Part shown: positions 16,618 to 25,957 of the stretch, piece by piece
Layout of the letters: each line of letters begins with the position of its first letter
Numbering within the stretch: the first letter of the stretch is position 1
Made by a program: the position numbers and the translations under genes
Origin: Clostridia bacterium
GTDB taxonomy: Bacteria > Bacillota > Clostridia > Christensenellales > Borkfalkiaceae
Direction: 5' to 3'
DNA: 64,000 nucleotides
Assembly (NCBI GenBank): GCA_017504655.1
Contig: JAFVQT010000028.1
Location: 1-64,000 of the forward strand
Notes under the pieces: generated by a model
Database searches by the model: none
What the model was told of the DNA's origin: nothing
The model's input: only the letters and a program-made list of their open reading frames with translations

Positions 16618-17223
16618 ATGTGGTACGTTGTCATTTTTATATTCGCACTCCTTGCAGACCAGGTGACTAAGCTTTTGGCAAGCTACAGAGCGGGCGGGGT
16701 TGACGGAGTAACGTTTAAAACCGTTATAGACGGATTTTTAGAGTTTACCTATTACGAAAACCGTGACGGTATGATGGGGATTTTCGACGGCTTAGTCAGC
16801 CGTGAATACGTGTTCTTAATTTCAACCTCTGTGATTTTGATAGGTATTTTCATTTATTTGGGTCTTTCAAAAAACAGAAACAAGTGGAGAAACGTTACGG
16901 TTGCCCTTATTTTAGCAGGGGCATTCGGTAATTTCATAGACAGAATTTTAAATTTCTCAGACGGTGCTTACGTAAGAGATATGATTCACGTTATAATCAA
17001 AATCGGTGGCAAGGAATATTTCCCGTATATATTCAACGTTGCGGATATGGCTTTGGTTATAGGCGCGATAATGCTTATTGTAGACCTGTTGTTTATTGAT
17101 AAGGACGCGGTTTTCAGATTTAAAAAGAAATCAGAGGGCGGACAGTCTGTTACGGATAAAGAGGCAGAAGAGTCCCAGCCGGAAGCTGTAGAGCAGGAAA
17201 GCGACGCAGAGGCGATAAGCTGA
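16618..17223 (+). CDS. lspA: Lipoprotein signal peptidase (signal peptidase II)
   Basis: A 201-residue membrane aspartyl protease that cuts the signal peptide of prolipoproteins after lipid attachment. The conserved blocks are present: DQVTKLLA, YYENRDGMMGIFDG, GNFIDRI with the first catalytic Asp, and FNVADMALVIGA with the second. Four transmembrane helices are predicted. The usual length is 150-170; this one has an added acidic C-terminal tail of about 40 residues (rich in E, Q and S). The window encodes likely lipoprotein substrates, including PotD. The stop and the next ATG share one base (TGATG). Confidence 0.93.
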   Translation: MWYVVIFIFALLADQVTKLLASYRAGGVDGVTFKTVIDGFLEFTYYENRDGMMGIFDGLVSREYVFLISTSVILIGIFIYLGLSKNRNKWRNVTVALILAGAFGNFIDRILNFSDGAYVRDMIHVIIKIGGKEYFPYIFNVADMALVIGAIMLIVDLLFIDKDAVFRFKKKSEGGQSVTDKEAEESQPEAVEQESDAEAIS

Positions 17224-18131
17224 TGGAAATATTACGTTTTACGGTAGAAAATGAGCAAAGGCTCGATGTCTTTTTAGCCGGTAAAACTCAAAAAACCCGT
17301 TCTGCAATAAAAAAGCTTTGCGAAGACGGAAGGGTTCAGATTGATGCAAGACCCGTCAAAAAAGCGGGCGAACCCCTAAAGGTGGGCAGTACCGTTCAAA
17401 TTGAAATTCCGGATGCGGTAAGGCTTTCTGCCGAGGCGGAAAATATACCTATAGATATAGTTTATCAGGATGGGGATATTGCGGTTATCAATAAACCGCA
17501 AGGGCTTACCGTTCACACGGGCAATGGAGTGCACGGCTCAACCTTGGTAAACGCGCTTTTATATCATTTAGATAGCTTAAGCGGTATTAACGGAGTGTTA
17601 AGACCGGGTATCGTGCATAGAATAGACAAGGATACCTCCGGGCTTTTGGTGGTTGCAAAAAACGATAGGGCGCATTTGTCACTTTCGGAGCAAATCAAGG
17701 ATAAAACGTGCGCAAGAATTTACCTTGCTTTGGTAGACGGGGTTATGAAAAGCGACAGCGGTACGGTGAATACGTTTATCGGCAGAAGTCAGAAAAACCG
17801 CACGATGATGGCAGTTACCCACGACGGAAGAAGGGCTGTAACTCATTACGAGGTGGTAAAGCGTTACGGTGCGTATACCCTTTGCAGATTTAAGCTTGAA
17901 ACAGGCAGAACTCATCAGATAAGAGTTCATTGCAAGCATTTGGGTTATCCCATCGTCGGTGACCCCGTGTATAATACCAAGAATGATAAGTTTGGGCTTA
18001 AGGGACAGCTTTTGCATGCTGAGAGGCTTGAGCTTACACATCCTACAACGGGCGAGAGAATGACCTTTAACGCTCCGTTACCTGATTATTTTGACACGGT
18101 GTTGAGGCAGTTAGATAAGAAAAACAAATAA
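17223..18131 (+). CDS. RluD-family 23S rRNA pseudouridine synthase
   Basis: A 302-residue protein: an N-terminal S4 RNA-binding domain (about 1-65, RSAIKKLCEDGRVQI) and a catalytic domain with HRIDKDTSGLLVVAKN, whose Asp is the nucleophile that converts uridine to pseudouridine. RTHQIRVHCKHLGYPIVGDP is the second signature. The same lspA-rluD gene order is common in Firmicutes, where this gene is called rluD or ylyB. The precise uridine targets cannot be read here. It overlaps lspA by one base and is followed by a terminator. Confidence 0.92.
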   Translation: MEILRFTVENEQRLDVFLAGKTQKTRSAIKKLCEDGRVQIDARPVKKAGEPLKVGSTVQIEIPDAVRLSAEAENIPIDIVYQDGDIAVINKPQGLTVHTGNGVHGSTLVNALLYHLDSLSGINGVLRPGIVHRIDKDTSGLLVVAKNDRAHLSLSEQIKDKTCARIYLALVDGVMKSDSGTVNTFIGRSQKNRTMMAVTHDGRRAVTHYEVVKRYGAYTLCRFKLETGRTHQIRVHCKHLGYPIVGDPVYNTKNDKFGLKGQLLHAERLELTHPTTGERMTFNAPLPDYFDTVLRQLDKKNK

Positions 18132-18136
18132 AATTA

Positions 18137-18166
18137 AACGCGAGCAAAGGTTGTTCGCGTTTTTTT
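18137..18166 (+). terminator. Rho-independent terminator after the pseudouridine synthase
   Basis: AACGCGAGCAA-AGG-TTGTTCGCGTT followed by a run of T residues. It ends the lspA transcript. Confidence 0.88.
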
Positions 18167-18231
18167 GTGTCCGAAAATTTGCATATTTTTTAAAAAGTTG
18201 TATAAAAACAGTAGAAAGTTATGCGAGGATT

Positions 18232-18240
18232 TGTTATAAT
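18232..18240 (+). promoter_or_regulatory. Extended -10 promoter element
   Basis: TGTTATAAT is an extended -10 (TGnTATAAT) with no convincing -35 box 17 bp upstream. It lies about 70 bp before the DUF4116 gene and is the best candidate start for the module. Confidence 0.5.
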
Positions 18241-18311
18241 AATAGATAACAAAAAATTTATAAGAGGTTAGACTATTTACAGGCTAAAGCTTCTTGCGGT
18301 GATTCAATTAA

Positions 18312-19694
18312 ATGGAAGATATCGGTAAACTCAGCGTAAGACAACTTAATTATTTGACCGAAAAGTATCTTGAGGACGGCCAATTGCAGGCAGACAAGGA
18401 TCTTACGGTAGCCTTGGTAAGGCGCAACCCCGAAATTGTTCAGTATGCAAACGACAGCTTGAAAAAAGACGTAGACGTCGCGTTGGCGTGCGTTAAGTCA
18501 AACGGACGAGCTCTTAGATTTCTACATAGCGAAATGCAAGAAAACGAAGAGGTGGTTTTGTGTGCCGTTGAAAATTTTTGCGCAAGCTTTGCATTTGCAA
18601 GGGGTGAGGCAAGAAAGAGCAAAAGGGTTGCTCTTGCAATAGCAAGGCGTGGCGGTGATACGATAGGTATGCTGAGCGAAGAGCTTTTGGACGACGAGGA
18701 GATAGCAAGGGCAGCGGTAGAGAGGAATCCCAAGGCACTTAGATATTTTTCCGAGAGAATACGCTCCTTAGAGGATATCGTGCTGACGGCGGTAAACAAG
18801 GATCGTACTGCTATAATTTTTGCTTCCGACAGCGCGTTTAAAAGCAGAAGAGTGTTTGAAAAGGCAGTAGGCACGTTAAACGGCAAAATAAGAATTACAG
18901 CCCTTACAAACGCAACTCCCTTAGGTGTGTTTGAGCAGATTGCAAAGAGGGGGCTTAAATTTGCTTTTGCAGGGCAAAGCATAGACCTTTTGACCTTAGA
19001 CAGAGATAAGGCTTTACTTTGTCTTAGCTGTGGCGAGGGAGCAGTAGTAAATAAGGCTGAGCTTTTAAGAAAATACGTCCTTTTACAGGACGTGGAAATT
19101 GTAACGCTTCTTCTTGAAAAGTGCAAATTTTCGCATAAGGCAATTTTAGCTGAAATAAAATTTGCATCCGAAAACAGAAGGATAAGGGTTTTGCCGATAC
19201 TATTAAAGGCAACGCACGGAGCAGGTGCTAAAGAGGTTGACGCAAAAACCGAAAGGATATATCTTTTAAGGTCACTAAGAAGAAAATCTCCAACGGCAAT
19301 AGCCAGATTTAAAGAAAACTTAAGTAAATATATAAACGACGAGGAGCTTGTAACGTCGGTTGCGGTTGCAGACGGCAGTATACTTAAAAATCTTGTCGGT
19401 ACCGACTATTTAAAGAAAGAGGACTTTGTTACGGCTTGTTTAAAAAGCTACGTAGTAAAGCTTAGCGACGGTGCGCTGTTAAACGGCATAAAGATTGATT
19501 TAACAGAGGAGCAGGCATTGCTCGCTTGCAAGCGCGACGGAAGAAACTACTATTATTTAGACGAGAAGTTTAAGCAAATTAAGAAAATAGCAGCAGCTGC
19601 CGTCAGCTCTTCAGAAGAGGTCTACGATATTCTCAGCGAGGAGCTGAAGCAGGATGCTGACATCATAAGGGAGAAGAGATTATGGATAAGATAG
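18312..19694 (+). CDS. DUF4116-type repeat protein
   Basis: A 460-residue cytoplasmic protein. The first half repeats the pattern D-x-x-[VI]-A-L-x-x-x-[KR]-x-x-x-x-[AI]-[LF] about every 25-30 residues (for example DKDLTVALVRRNPEIVQYA, KKDVDVALACVKSNGRALRF, DDEEIARAAVERNPKALRYF). This matches the DUF4116 helical repeat, and the C-terminal third returns to it. The function is unknown; repeats of this kind usually bind proteins. It overlaps the VWA gene by 13 bp and is first in a three-gene unit with a MoxR ATPase, so it may be a scaffold for that system. There is no clear ribosome site next to the ATG. Confidence 0.75.
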   Translation: MEDIGKLSVRQLNYLTEKYLEDGQLQADKDLTVALVRRNPEIVQYANDSLKKDVDVALACVKSNGRALRFLHSEMQENEEVVLCAVENFCASFAFARGEARKSKRVALAIARRGGDTIGMLSEELLDDEEIARAAVERNPKALRYFSERIRSLEDIVLTAVNKDRTAIIFASDSAFKSRRVFEKAVGTLNGKIRITALTNATPLGVFEQIAKRGLKFAFAGQSIDLLTLDRDKALLCLSCGEGAVVNKAELLRKYVLLQDVEIVTLLLEKCKFSHKAILAEIKFASENRRIRVLPILLKATHGAGAKEVDAKTERIYLLRSLRRKSPTAIARFKENLSKYINDEELVTSVAVADGSILKNLVGTDYLKKEDFVTACLKSYVVKLSDGALLNGIKIDLTEEQALLACKRDGRNYYYLDEKFKQIKKIAAAAVSSSEEVYDILSEELKQDADIIREKRLWIR

Positions 19695-20971
19695 AGCAGC
19701 TCTTCAACGAAATTTTAGATCACTCCTTAAAGGAGCTCAGCTCCGAGCTTGTCTATCTTTCGTATCCCCTTGGATTAATGAAGTTTGAAAGGGCTGAAGC
19801 AAACTGCAAGGCTCAGACAAACGGCAAAACCGTTTATCTTAGCGGTGACGAAATTGTAAAGGGCGTAGCAGAAAAGGGTGTCAAGGACGTATACACCGTA
19901 ATATTGCATACGCTTATGCACACTCTGTTTTTGCATCCGTTTAAACGGGTGGAGGACGTTGTCCGATATGATTTTGCAACTGACGTAGCAGTAGGGTACG
20001 TTCTTGACGATCTGGATTGTTTCAGTGGCGAAAGAAGAGATAAGGATATAAGAAAATCGCTATATAAGTCGATTATCGACCGATTTGGCAGTATAAATGA
20101 CGAGCTTTGCCTTGAGTACTGCAAGGGGCTTGAGACAGAGCAAATTGAAAAACTGCACGCGTCGTTTAAGGTCTGCAGTCACGGGCTTTGGGCGCATAGG
20201 CAAGCGTGTGACGGCGGTGAGGACTCGGCTGACGGAATAAACGTGGCGTTCGGTGGCTTAACGGATGACGATATAGAAGGGCTTAAATCGGAGTGGGGTG
20301 CTGTTGCGAGAAACCTGATACCGCAAATAGGCAAGCTTAACCCATGCCTTAAAAGAATAATATCGGTAAGCGTTGGCGAAGAAAAAAATTACAAATCCTT
20401 TTTAAAGGCATTTTTAAGAAGACGCGAAAAAATTTACTCCAGCGACGATGAGTTTGATTATATATATTATTGCTTGGGCTTACAGCTTTACAAAAACGTG
20501 CCCTTGGTTGAGCATCTTGAGTATAGCGACAGAAGAGATTATTCGGACGTTGCGATTGCAATAGACACCTCGGGAAGCACTGACGGCGAGCCGGTAAAGA
20601 GGCTTTTGAAAGAAACCTTTGCGATAATAAAAAGCATGGAAACGGAGTCTAAAAAATTCAGGCTCAGAATTATTCAGTGCGACTTAAAAATTCACCGAGA
20701 GGACGTTATAACATCTTCTGAGGAATTCGCGGCTATGCTCACCGATTACCGCTTGGACGGTGGCGGAGGTACGGATTTTAGACCGGTATTTGAGTATCTT
20801 ACCCATCTTAAAAGAGGGGGAGAAAAGATTGAAGGGCTGATATATATGACAGATGGCGTCGGTATATATCCAAGAGAGGTGCCACCGTATAAAACGTGCT
20901 TTGTCATTTTAGGTGAAAACGAGGGAGTAAGTATCCCACACTTTGCTTACAGAATTAATATAGAGGAATAG
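19682..20971 (+). CDS. DUF2201 metallopeptidase-like / VWA domain protein
   Basis: A 429-residue protein similar in layout to COG3864 predicted metallopeptidases. The N-terminal domain (to about residue 280) has HTLMHTLFLH, which is where relatives carry HExxH; here the Glu is replaced by Leu-Thr context, so zinc protease activity is doubtful. The C-terminal VWA-like domain has AIDTSGSTDGE, a MIDAS DxSxS metal site, plus GGGGTDFRPVF and IYMTDGVG. VWA proteins commonly act with MoxR ATPases, and the MoxR gene begins 2 bp downstream. Together they may remodel or metallate another protein. The target is not known. Confidence 0.8.
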   Translation: MDKIEQLFNEILDHSLKELSSELVYLSYPLGLMKFERAEANCKAQTNGKTVYLSGDEIVKGVAEKGVKDVYTVILHTLMHTLFLHPFKRVEDVVRYDFATDVAVGYVLDDLDCFSGERRDKDIRKSLYKSIIDRFGSINDELCLEYCKGLETEQIEKLHASFKVCSHGLWAHRQACDGGEDSADGINVAFGGLTDDDIEGLKSEWGAVARNLIPQIGKLNPCLKRIISVSVGEEKNYKSFLKAFLRRREKIYSSDDEFDYIYYCLGLQLYKNVPLVEHLEYSDRRDYSDVAIAIDTSGSTDGEPVKRLLKETFAIIKSMETESKKFRLRIIQCDLKIHREDVITSSEEFAAMLTDYRLDGGGGTDFRPVFEYLTHLKRGGEKIEGLIYMTDGVGIYPREVPPYKTCFVILGENEGVSIPHFAYRINIEE

Positions 20972-20973
20972 TT

Positions 20974-22389
20974 ATGAATATTTTAGAGGCTAAAAACGAA
21001 ATAAAATCTGCAATAAGAATTTATCTTGAGAAGGATGAAAACGGCGATTACGTAATACCCGAGGAAAGACAGCGCCCCGTCTTTTTAATAGGCGCACCCG
21101 GTATAGGAAAAACGGCTATTATGAGCAAGATTGCCGACGAGCTTAAAATAGGCTATATAGGCTATACGATAACTCACCATACCCGTCAGTCGGCAATAGG
21201 GCTTCCGTTTATTGCCCAGAAGGAGTATGGAGGAAGAACGTATTCCGTTACCGAATATACTATGAGCGAAATAGTTGCCTCCGTCTACGAGGCTATCGAA
21301 AAGCAGGGCAAAAAAGAGGGAATACTTTTTATCGACGAGATAAACTGTGTTTCGGAAACGCTTGCACCTGCAATGCTCGAGCTTTTGCAAAGAAAGAAAT
21401 TCGGCCCTCATAAAATTCCCGACGGATGGATTTTGACGGCGGCGGGCAATCCCGAGGAATATAACAAGTCTGTAAACGAGCTTGATATGGTTACGCTTGA
21501 CCGTGTAAAAAAGATTGTGGTAGAGCCTGATTACGATGCATTCAAAACCTATGCATACAACAGCGGTATTCACGATTCGGTAATATCCTTTTTATCTCTT
21601 CACAACGAATATTTGTTCAAGGCGGAGAGGTCTGCAAACGGCTTTTACTTTGTAACGCCAAGAGGCTGGGAGGATTTATCCACCGCTATCAGAGAGTATG
21701 AAAGGCTTTCAATTTCGGTCACCGAGCAATTTGTTTCTCAATACGTTCAGCACCCTCAGGCTGCAGCGGAATATATAAGGTTTTATAAAATATACAACCG
21801 TTTTGAAGAGCTTAAAAGCGGTGAAAGAATAGAGAACGGAGAGGTAGAAAGGACCGATCTTAGCAGAGATAACTTTGAGGTTAGATACGCCTTAGCGGAA
21901 ATTTTAAGAGCTAAAGCGGTAAAGATTGCCGAAAAGGCATCGGAAAAGTTAGAGGCTGTAGAGTATATGGACGGGGTTATTGTAAAATCTCAAAAGGACG
22001 CTAAAATTCTTTTGAGCGAAACGGAGACCCTTATAAAAAATCTAAACTCAAACAAGTGGAACAGATACAAAAAGTCTGCTTATAAGCCGATTATTGACAT
22101 TTTTGAGGGTTCGGATTGTCAAAAGGCAGGTGAGGAATATAAAAGGGAATGCCTTGCATACGCAGAAAGGGCTTTAGTCAAAATATCAAATGTTTTGAGC
22201 TTTGGTGAAAAATCGCTCGGACGTAGTCAGGAGTTTGTTGCTCTTACCTCGGGTATGATTGCAAACGAGAGCTTTATCTCGCTTATAACGAGGGTCGGCT
22301 TTGAGGATATCTATAAATATTTTGACGGAGTTGACACATCCAAGGCTAACGAGCTGAAGGAAAGGGCAAAAAGGCTCGTAAAGGGTTGA
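20974..22389 (+). CDS. MoxR-family AAA+ ATPase
   Basis: A 471-residue AAA+ ATPase. Walker A is GAPGIGKTAI, Walker B LFIDEINCVSE, and sensor 1 lies in LTAAGNPEE, as in MoxR-type chaperones. After the AAA core (about 1-300) there is a C-terminal helical region of some 170 residues. MoxR ATPases pair with VWA proteins to drive maturation or disassembly of complexes, and here the VWA gene lies directly upstream. The ABC exporter pair starts 7 bp downstream on the same strand, so it may share the transcript without sharing a function. Confidence 0.88.
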   Translation: MNILEAKNEIKSAIRIYLEKDENGDYVIPEERQRPVFLIGAPGIGKTAIMSKIADELKIGYIGYTITHHTRQSAIGLPFIAQKEYGGRTYSVTEYTMSEIVASVYEAIEKQGKKEGILFIDEINCVSETLAPAMLELLQRKKFGPHKIPDGWILTAAGNPEEYNKSVNELDMVTLDRVKKIVVEPDYDAFKTYAYNSGIHDSVISFLSLHNEYLFKAERSANGFYFVTPRGWEDLSTAIREYERLSISVTEQFVSQYVQHPQAAAEYIRFYKIYNRFEELKSGERIENGEVERTDLSRDNFEVRYALAEILRAKAVKIAEKASEKLEAVEYMDGVIVKSQKDAKILLSETETLIKNLNSNKWNRYKKSAYKPIIDIFEGSDCQKAGEEYKRECLAYAERALVKISNVLSFGEKSLGRSQEFVALTSGMIANESFISLITRVGFEDIYKYFDGVDTSKANELKERAKRLVKG

Positions 22390-22396
22390 CAGATAG

Positions 22397-24106
22397 ATGA
22401 AGAAGATTTTTTCATATTTTTCGGCGTACAAAAAAGAGTGCTTTTTAGCTCCTCTTTTAAAGCTTGCCGAAGCACTGATGGAATTGTTTATTCCGATTTT
22501 GGTAGCTGATATTATAGATAGAGGAATAAACGGTGCAAGCAGCAGCGTGATAATAACAGACGTTTTAATAATGATAGGACTCGGCGCGTTAGGCCTTACG
22601 TTTTCTGTCTGCGGTCAGTATTTTTCGGCAAAGGCGGCAGTAGGGTATTCCTCTGATTTGAGAAGTGCGCTGTATAAAAAGATTGTTGGCTTGCCACTTG
22701 CAAAAACCGACGAGGTTGGCACGTCACGTATGATAACTGCCATGACCAGTGATATAGGCAAGGTGCAAAGCGGTGTAAACCTTGCGCTAAGACTTCTTCT
22801 CCGTTCGCCGTTCGTGGTTATCGGAGCGTTTATAGCTGCGCTTATTATAAACGTAAAAATTGCACTTATTTTCGGTGTGACGATACTTATGCTTGCGCTT
22901 ACGGTAGCAGTTATAATGATGCTTACGATGCCAAAGTTTTCTAAATCTCAGGGAATGCTCGACGGCGCTACTTTGGTAGCGAGAGAGAACTTAACGGGCG
23001 TCAGAGTAATAAGGGCGTTTGGCGTTGAAGACGCAGAGATTGAGGACTACAGAAAAAGAATAAATGCTCTTGAAAAATTTCAAAATTCAACGGGCAAAAT
23101 ATCCTCGCTTTTAAACCCGCTTACCTTTTGCATGGTAAACTTAGCCATAGTTGCCTTGCTGTACTTTGGCGGTGTAAAGGTCAGCCTCGGAATACTCACT
23201 CAAGGTGCGATAATCGCCTTATACGACTATTTATCGCAAATTTTAATCGAGCTTGTCAAGTTCGCAAACCTGGTTGTCAGCATATCTAAGGCAATTGCCT
23301 CGGGTAAGAGAATCAGTAAAACTCTCGAAATTGAGGAAGAAGAAAATTCTCCTAAGGAAGATGAGAGCAGTCAACCCTTTATAAGGTTTAAAAACGTGTG
23401 CGCGTCCTATGGGGGAGGCGAGGTTTTAACGGATATAAACGTATCTGTAGAAAAAGGACAAACGGTAGGTATTATAGGCGGTACGGGTAGCGGTAAGTCA
23501 ACTCTCGTCAACCTTCTTGCAGGGCTTTACACTGCAAAAAGCGGTGCTGTATACGTTGACGGAAGGGATATTTCCGGCTTTAGCGATAGTGAAAAAAGAA
23601 GGTACGTTGCAATAGCCTTGCAAAGACCTGTGCTGTTTAAGGGCACAGTAAAAAGCAATCTTTTGATGGGCAGGCAGGGCGCTACCGACGAGGAAATGCT
23701 TCAAGCTGTAAGGATAGCCCAAGCTGATGACGTGTTAATGGCAAAGGAAAAGGGCTTGGATTCTTCAGTAGAGCAGGGTGGAAGAAATTTTTCGGGCGGA
23801 CAGCGCCAAAGACTTTCGCTTGCAAGGGCAATAGTTGCAAAGCCCGAAATACTCGTGTTGGACGACTCCTCGTCTGCGCTTGATTACGTCACCGACTTAA
23901 ATTTGCGGAGGGCTTTAAAAAATCAGGACCTTAATCAAACGCTGATTATAGTTTCTCAGCGCACCGCATCGGTAAAGGACGCGGACAAAATTATCGTTTT
24001 AGAGGATGGAGAAATCGTCGGTGTGGGCACGCACGGTGAGTTATATGAAACGTGCGAGACATACCGGGAGATAGAGGACTCCCAAAGCAAGGGAGGTGGC
24101 GTATGA
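22397..24106 (+). CDS. ABC exporter subunit with degenerate ATP site
   Basis: A 569-residue half-transporter: a six-helix type I exporter domain (about 1-315) and a nucleotide-binding domain. The NBD has Walker A GGTGSGKST, signature FSGGQRQRLSLAR and Walker B ILVLDDSSSALD, where Asp stands in place of the catalytic Glu after the Walker B. It also has SQRTASV where a switch histidine is expected. That pattern is typical of the degenerate-site member of heterodimers such as TM287/288, LmrCD and BmrCD. Its stop overlaps the partner's start (ATGA). It probably exports a drug, lipid or peptide; the cargo is unknown. Confidence 0.9.
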   Translation: MKKIFSYFSAYKKECFLAPLLKLAEALMELFIPILVADIIDRGINGASSSVIITDVLIMIGLGALGLTFSVCGQYFSAKAAVGYSSDLRSALYKKIVGLPLAKTDEVGTSRMITAMTSDIGKVQSGVNLALRLLLRSPFVVIGAFIAALIINVKIALIFGVTILMLALTVAVIMMLTMPKFSKSQGMLDGATLVARENLTGVRVIRAFGVEDAEIEDYRKRINALEKFQNSTGKISSLLNPLTFCMVNLAIVALLYFGGVKVSLGILTQGAIIALYDYLSQILIELVKFANLVVSISKAIASGKRISKTLEIEEEENSPKEDESSQPFIRFKNVCASYGGGEVLTDINVSVEKGQTVGIIGGTGSGKSTLVNLLAGLYTAKSGAVYVDGRDISGFSDSEKRRYVAIALQRPVLFKGTVKSNLLMGRQGATDEEMLQAVRIAQADDVLMAKEKGLDSSVEQGGRNFSGGQRQRLSLARAIVAKPEILVLDDSSSALDYVTDLNLRRALKNQDLNQTLIIVSQRTASVKDADKIIVLEDGEIVGVGTHGELYETCETYREIEDSQSKGGGV

Positions 24107-25842
24107 AAAAGGGAATTTTGAAAAGACTTTGGAAATACGTTGGTAAATACCGCCTTGCTTTTATACTTTCTATTTTAACTGCCGGTATATACGTCGTGCT
24201 TCAGCTTTATCTGCCAATACTTTTCGGCAGGGCTACAGACCTTATAATCGGCAAGGATAACGTAGACCTAAACGGTGTGCTGAAAATAGGCATAAGTGTG
24301 GCTATATGCGTCTTAATTGCAGGTTTAATGCAATGGCTGACCGAGTTTTTATGCACCGTAATTTCAAACGGTGTGGTAAAAAGACTAAGAGAGGACACCT
24401 TTAAAAAGCTACAAAGGGTACCCTTATCTTATATAGATAAAAGGCCGGTCGGCGACCTCTTAGGCGTTGAAATCGGCGATGCGGACAAGCTTGCAGACGG
24501 CTTACTCTTAGGTTTTTCCAAGCTGTTTACGGGTGTTTTGACCATCGTAGGTACGCTTGTGTTTATGGTGATGATGAATCCCATTATTGCGGGAGTCGTC
24601 GCTTTTATTACCCCCGTTTCGCTATTTACCGCAAAATTTATTACCGGCAAGACGTACAAATTTTTTAAAGGTCAGTCGGAAATATCCGGCAAGCAAACTG
24701 CCATGATAGAGGAAACTCTTGGCAACTTGTCTACCGTTAAGGCTTACTCGCAAGAGAATAGCTTTGTTCAAAGCTTTGACGAGGTAAATGCAGAGTATAA
24801 AAAGACCTCATTTAAAGCGGTATTCTTTTCTTCGCTAACAAATCCTACAACAAGATTTGTAAACTCCTTGGTTTATTCCTCGGTTGCACTTTTGGGCGCG
24901 TTGCTTGCGCTAAACGGCAGTGGCGGAATATTTTCAGTTACCGCAGGCTCGATCTTAGCACTTCTCAGCTATGCAAACAGATATACAAAGCCGTTTAACG
25001 AGATTTCTTCGGTTATGACCGAGCTGTCCGGTGCGACGGCTTGCGCTTCAAGAATGTTTGACGTAATTGACAGTAAAGAGGAGGAATGTTCAGTTGTTCA
25101 GGGCTTTGGCGGTCAGGTAAAAGGCAATGTAGACATTAAAAACGTAGATTTTTCATATCAGGCGGATAAGCCGCTGATTAAGGATTTTAACTTAGGCGTA
25201 AAAGGCGGTCAAAAGATTGCCATAGTAGGACCTACAGGATGCGGAAAAACCACGTTAATCAACCTATTGATGAGGTTTTACGAGGTAAACGAGGGTAAAA
25301 TAGCGGTTGACGGAAGGGATATAACAGAGCTGTCAAGAAAGGAGCTGAGAACATCTTACGGTATGGTTTTGCAGGATACCTGGATAAGAAAGGCAAGCGT
25401 TGCAGACAATATCAGCATTGGCAAAAAGCAAGCCACGAGGGATGAGATTGTTGCTGCGGCTAAACGCTCGCACGCCCACGGATTTATAAAAAGATTGCCA
25501 CAGGGCTACGACACGGTTATAGATGATAGCTCCCTTTCGCAAGGTCAAAAACAGCTTATTTGTATTGCAAGGGTTATGCTTTGTTTGCCCCCTATGCTTA
25601 TTTTAGACGAGGCGACCTCGTCTATCGATACGAGAACTGAGCTGAAAATACAAAGTGCCTTTAACGAGCTTACAAAGGGTAAAACCTCTTTCATAGTTGC
25701 CCACAGACTGTCAACTATAAAAAACGCAGATAAAATACTCGTTATGAAGGACGGAAACGTGATTGAGCAAGGCTCGCACAGCGAGCTTTTGGCAAGCAAA
25801 GGCTTTTATTACACCATGTATAACAGTCAGTTTGAAAGTTGA
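24103..25842 (+). CDS. ABC exporter subunit, canonical ATP site partner
   Basis: A 579-residue half-transporter when started at the ATG at 24103, which follows GGGAGGT and overlaps the partner's stop by 4 bp; an in-frame upstream ATG lies inside the partner gene. Six transmembrane helices (about 20-320) are followed by an NBD with Walker A GPTGCGKTT, signature LSQGQKQLICIAR, Walker B LILDEATSSID with the catalytic Glu, and switch AHRLSTI. The normal site here complements the degenerate one in the preceding subunit. A hairpin terminator follows the stop. Confidence 0.92.
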   Translation: MKKGILKRLWKYVGKYRLAFILSILTAGIYVVLQLYLPILFGRATDLIIGKDNVDLNGVLKIGISVAICVLIAGLMQWLTEFLCTVISNGVVKRLREDTFKKLQRVPLSYIDKRPVGDLLGVEIGDADKLADGLLLGFSKLFTGVLTIVGTLVFMVMMNPIIAGVVAFITPVSLFTAKFITGKTYKFFKGQSEISGKQTAMIEETLGNLSTVKAYSQENSFVQSFDEVNAEYKKTSFKAVFFSSLTNPTTRFVNSLVYSSVALLGALLALNGSGGIFSVTAGSILALLSYANRYTKPFNEISSVMTELSGATACASRMFDVIDSKEEECSVVQGFGGQVKGNVDIKNVDFSYQADKPLIKDFNLGVKGGQKIAIVGPTGCGKTTLINLLMRFYEVNEGKIAVDGRDITELSRKELRTSYGMVLQDTWIRKASVADNISIGKKQATRDEIVAAAKRSHAHGFIKRLPQGYDTVIDDSSLSQGQKQLICIARVMLCLPPMLILDEATSSIDTRTELKIQSAFNELTKGKTSFIVAHRLSTIKNADKILVMKDGNVIEQGSHSELLASKGFYYTMYNSQFES

Positions 25843-25843
25843 C

Positions 25844-25880
25844 AAAAATGCGACGCGTAAAATGGCGCAGCATTTTTATA
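25844..25880 (+). terminator. Terminator after the ABC exporter
   Basis: AAAAATGC (25844-25851) pairs with GCATTTTT (25870-25877), with an inner CGC/GCG stem, followed by T/A-rich sequence. It closes the DUF4116-to-exporter unit. Confidence 0.7.
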
Positions 25881-25907
25881 TATAAAGTCAGTAGTAACTA
25901 CAAAAAC

Positions 25908-25937
25908 TTGACAAAATGCAATTAAATGTGGTAGCAT
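25908..25937 (+). promoter_or_regulatory. Promoter of the phosphoribosyltransferase gene
   Basis: TTGACA (25908-25913), 18-bp spacer, TAGCAT (25932-25937). It is 20 bp before the ATG of the phosphoribosyltransferase-like gene. Confidence 0.6.
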
Positions 25938-25957
25938 AAAGAAAAAGGGGTTATTCT

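Noticed and set aside
24052-24102. Upstream start for the second ABC exporter subunit
   Set aside because: It would add 17 residues encoded inside the partner gene; the ATG at 24103 has a GGGAGGT site and the usual MKKGILKRLWKY start.
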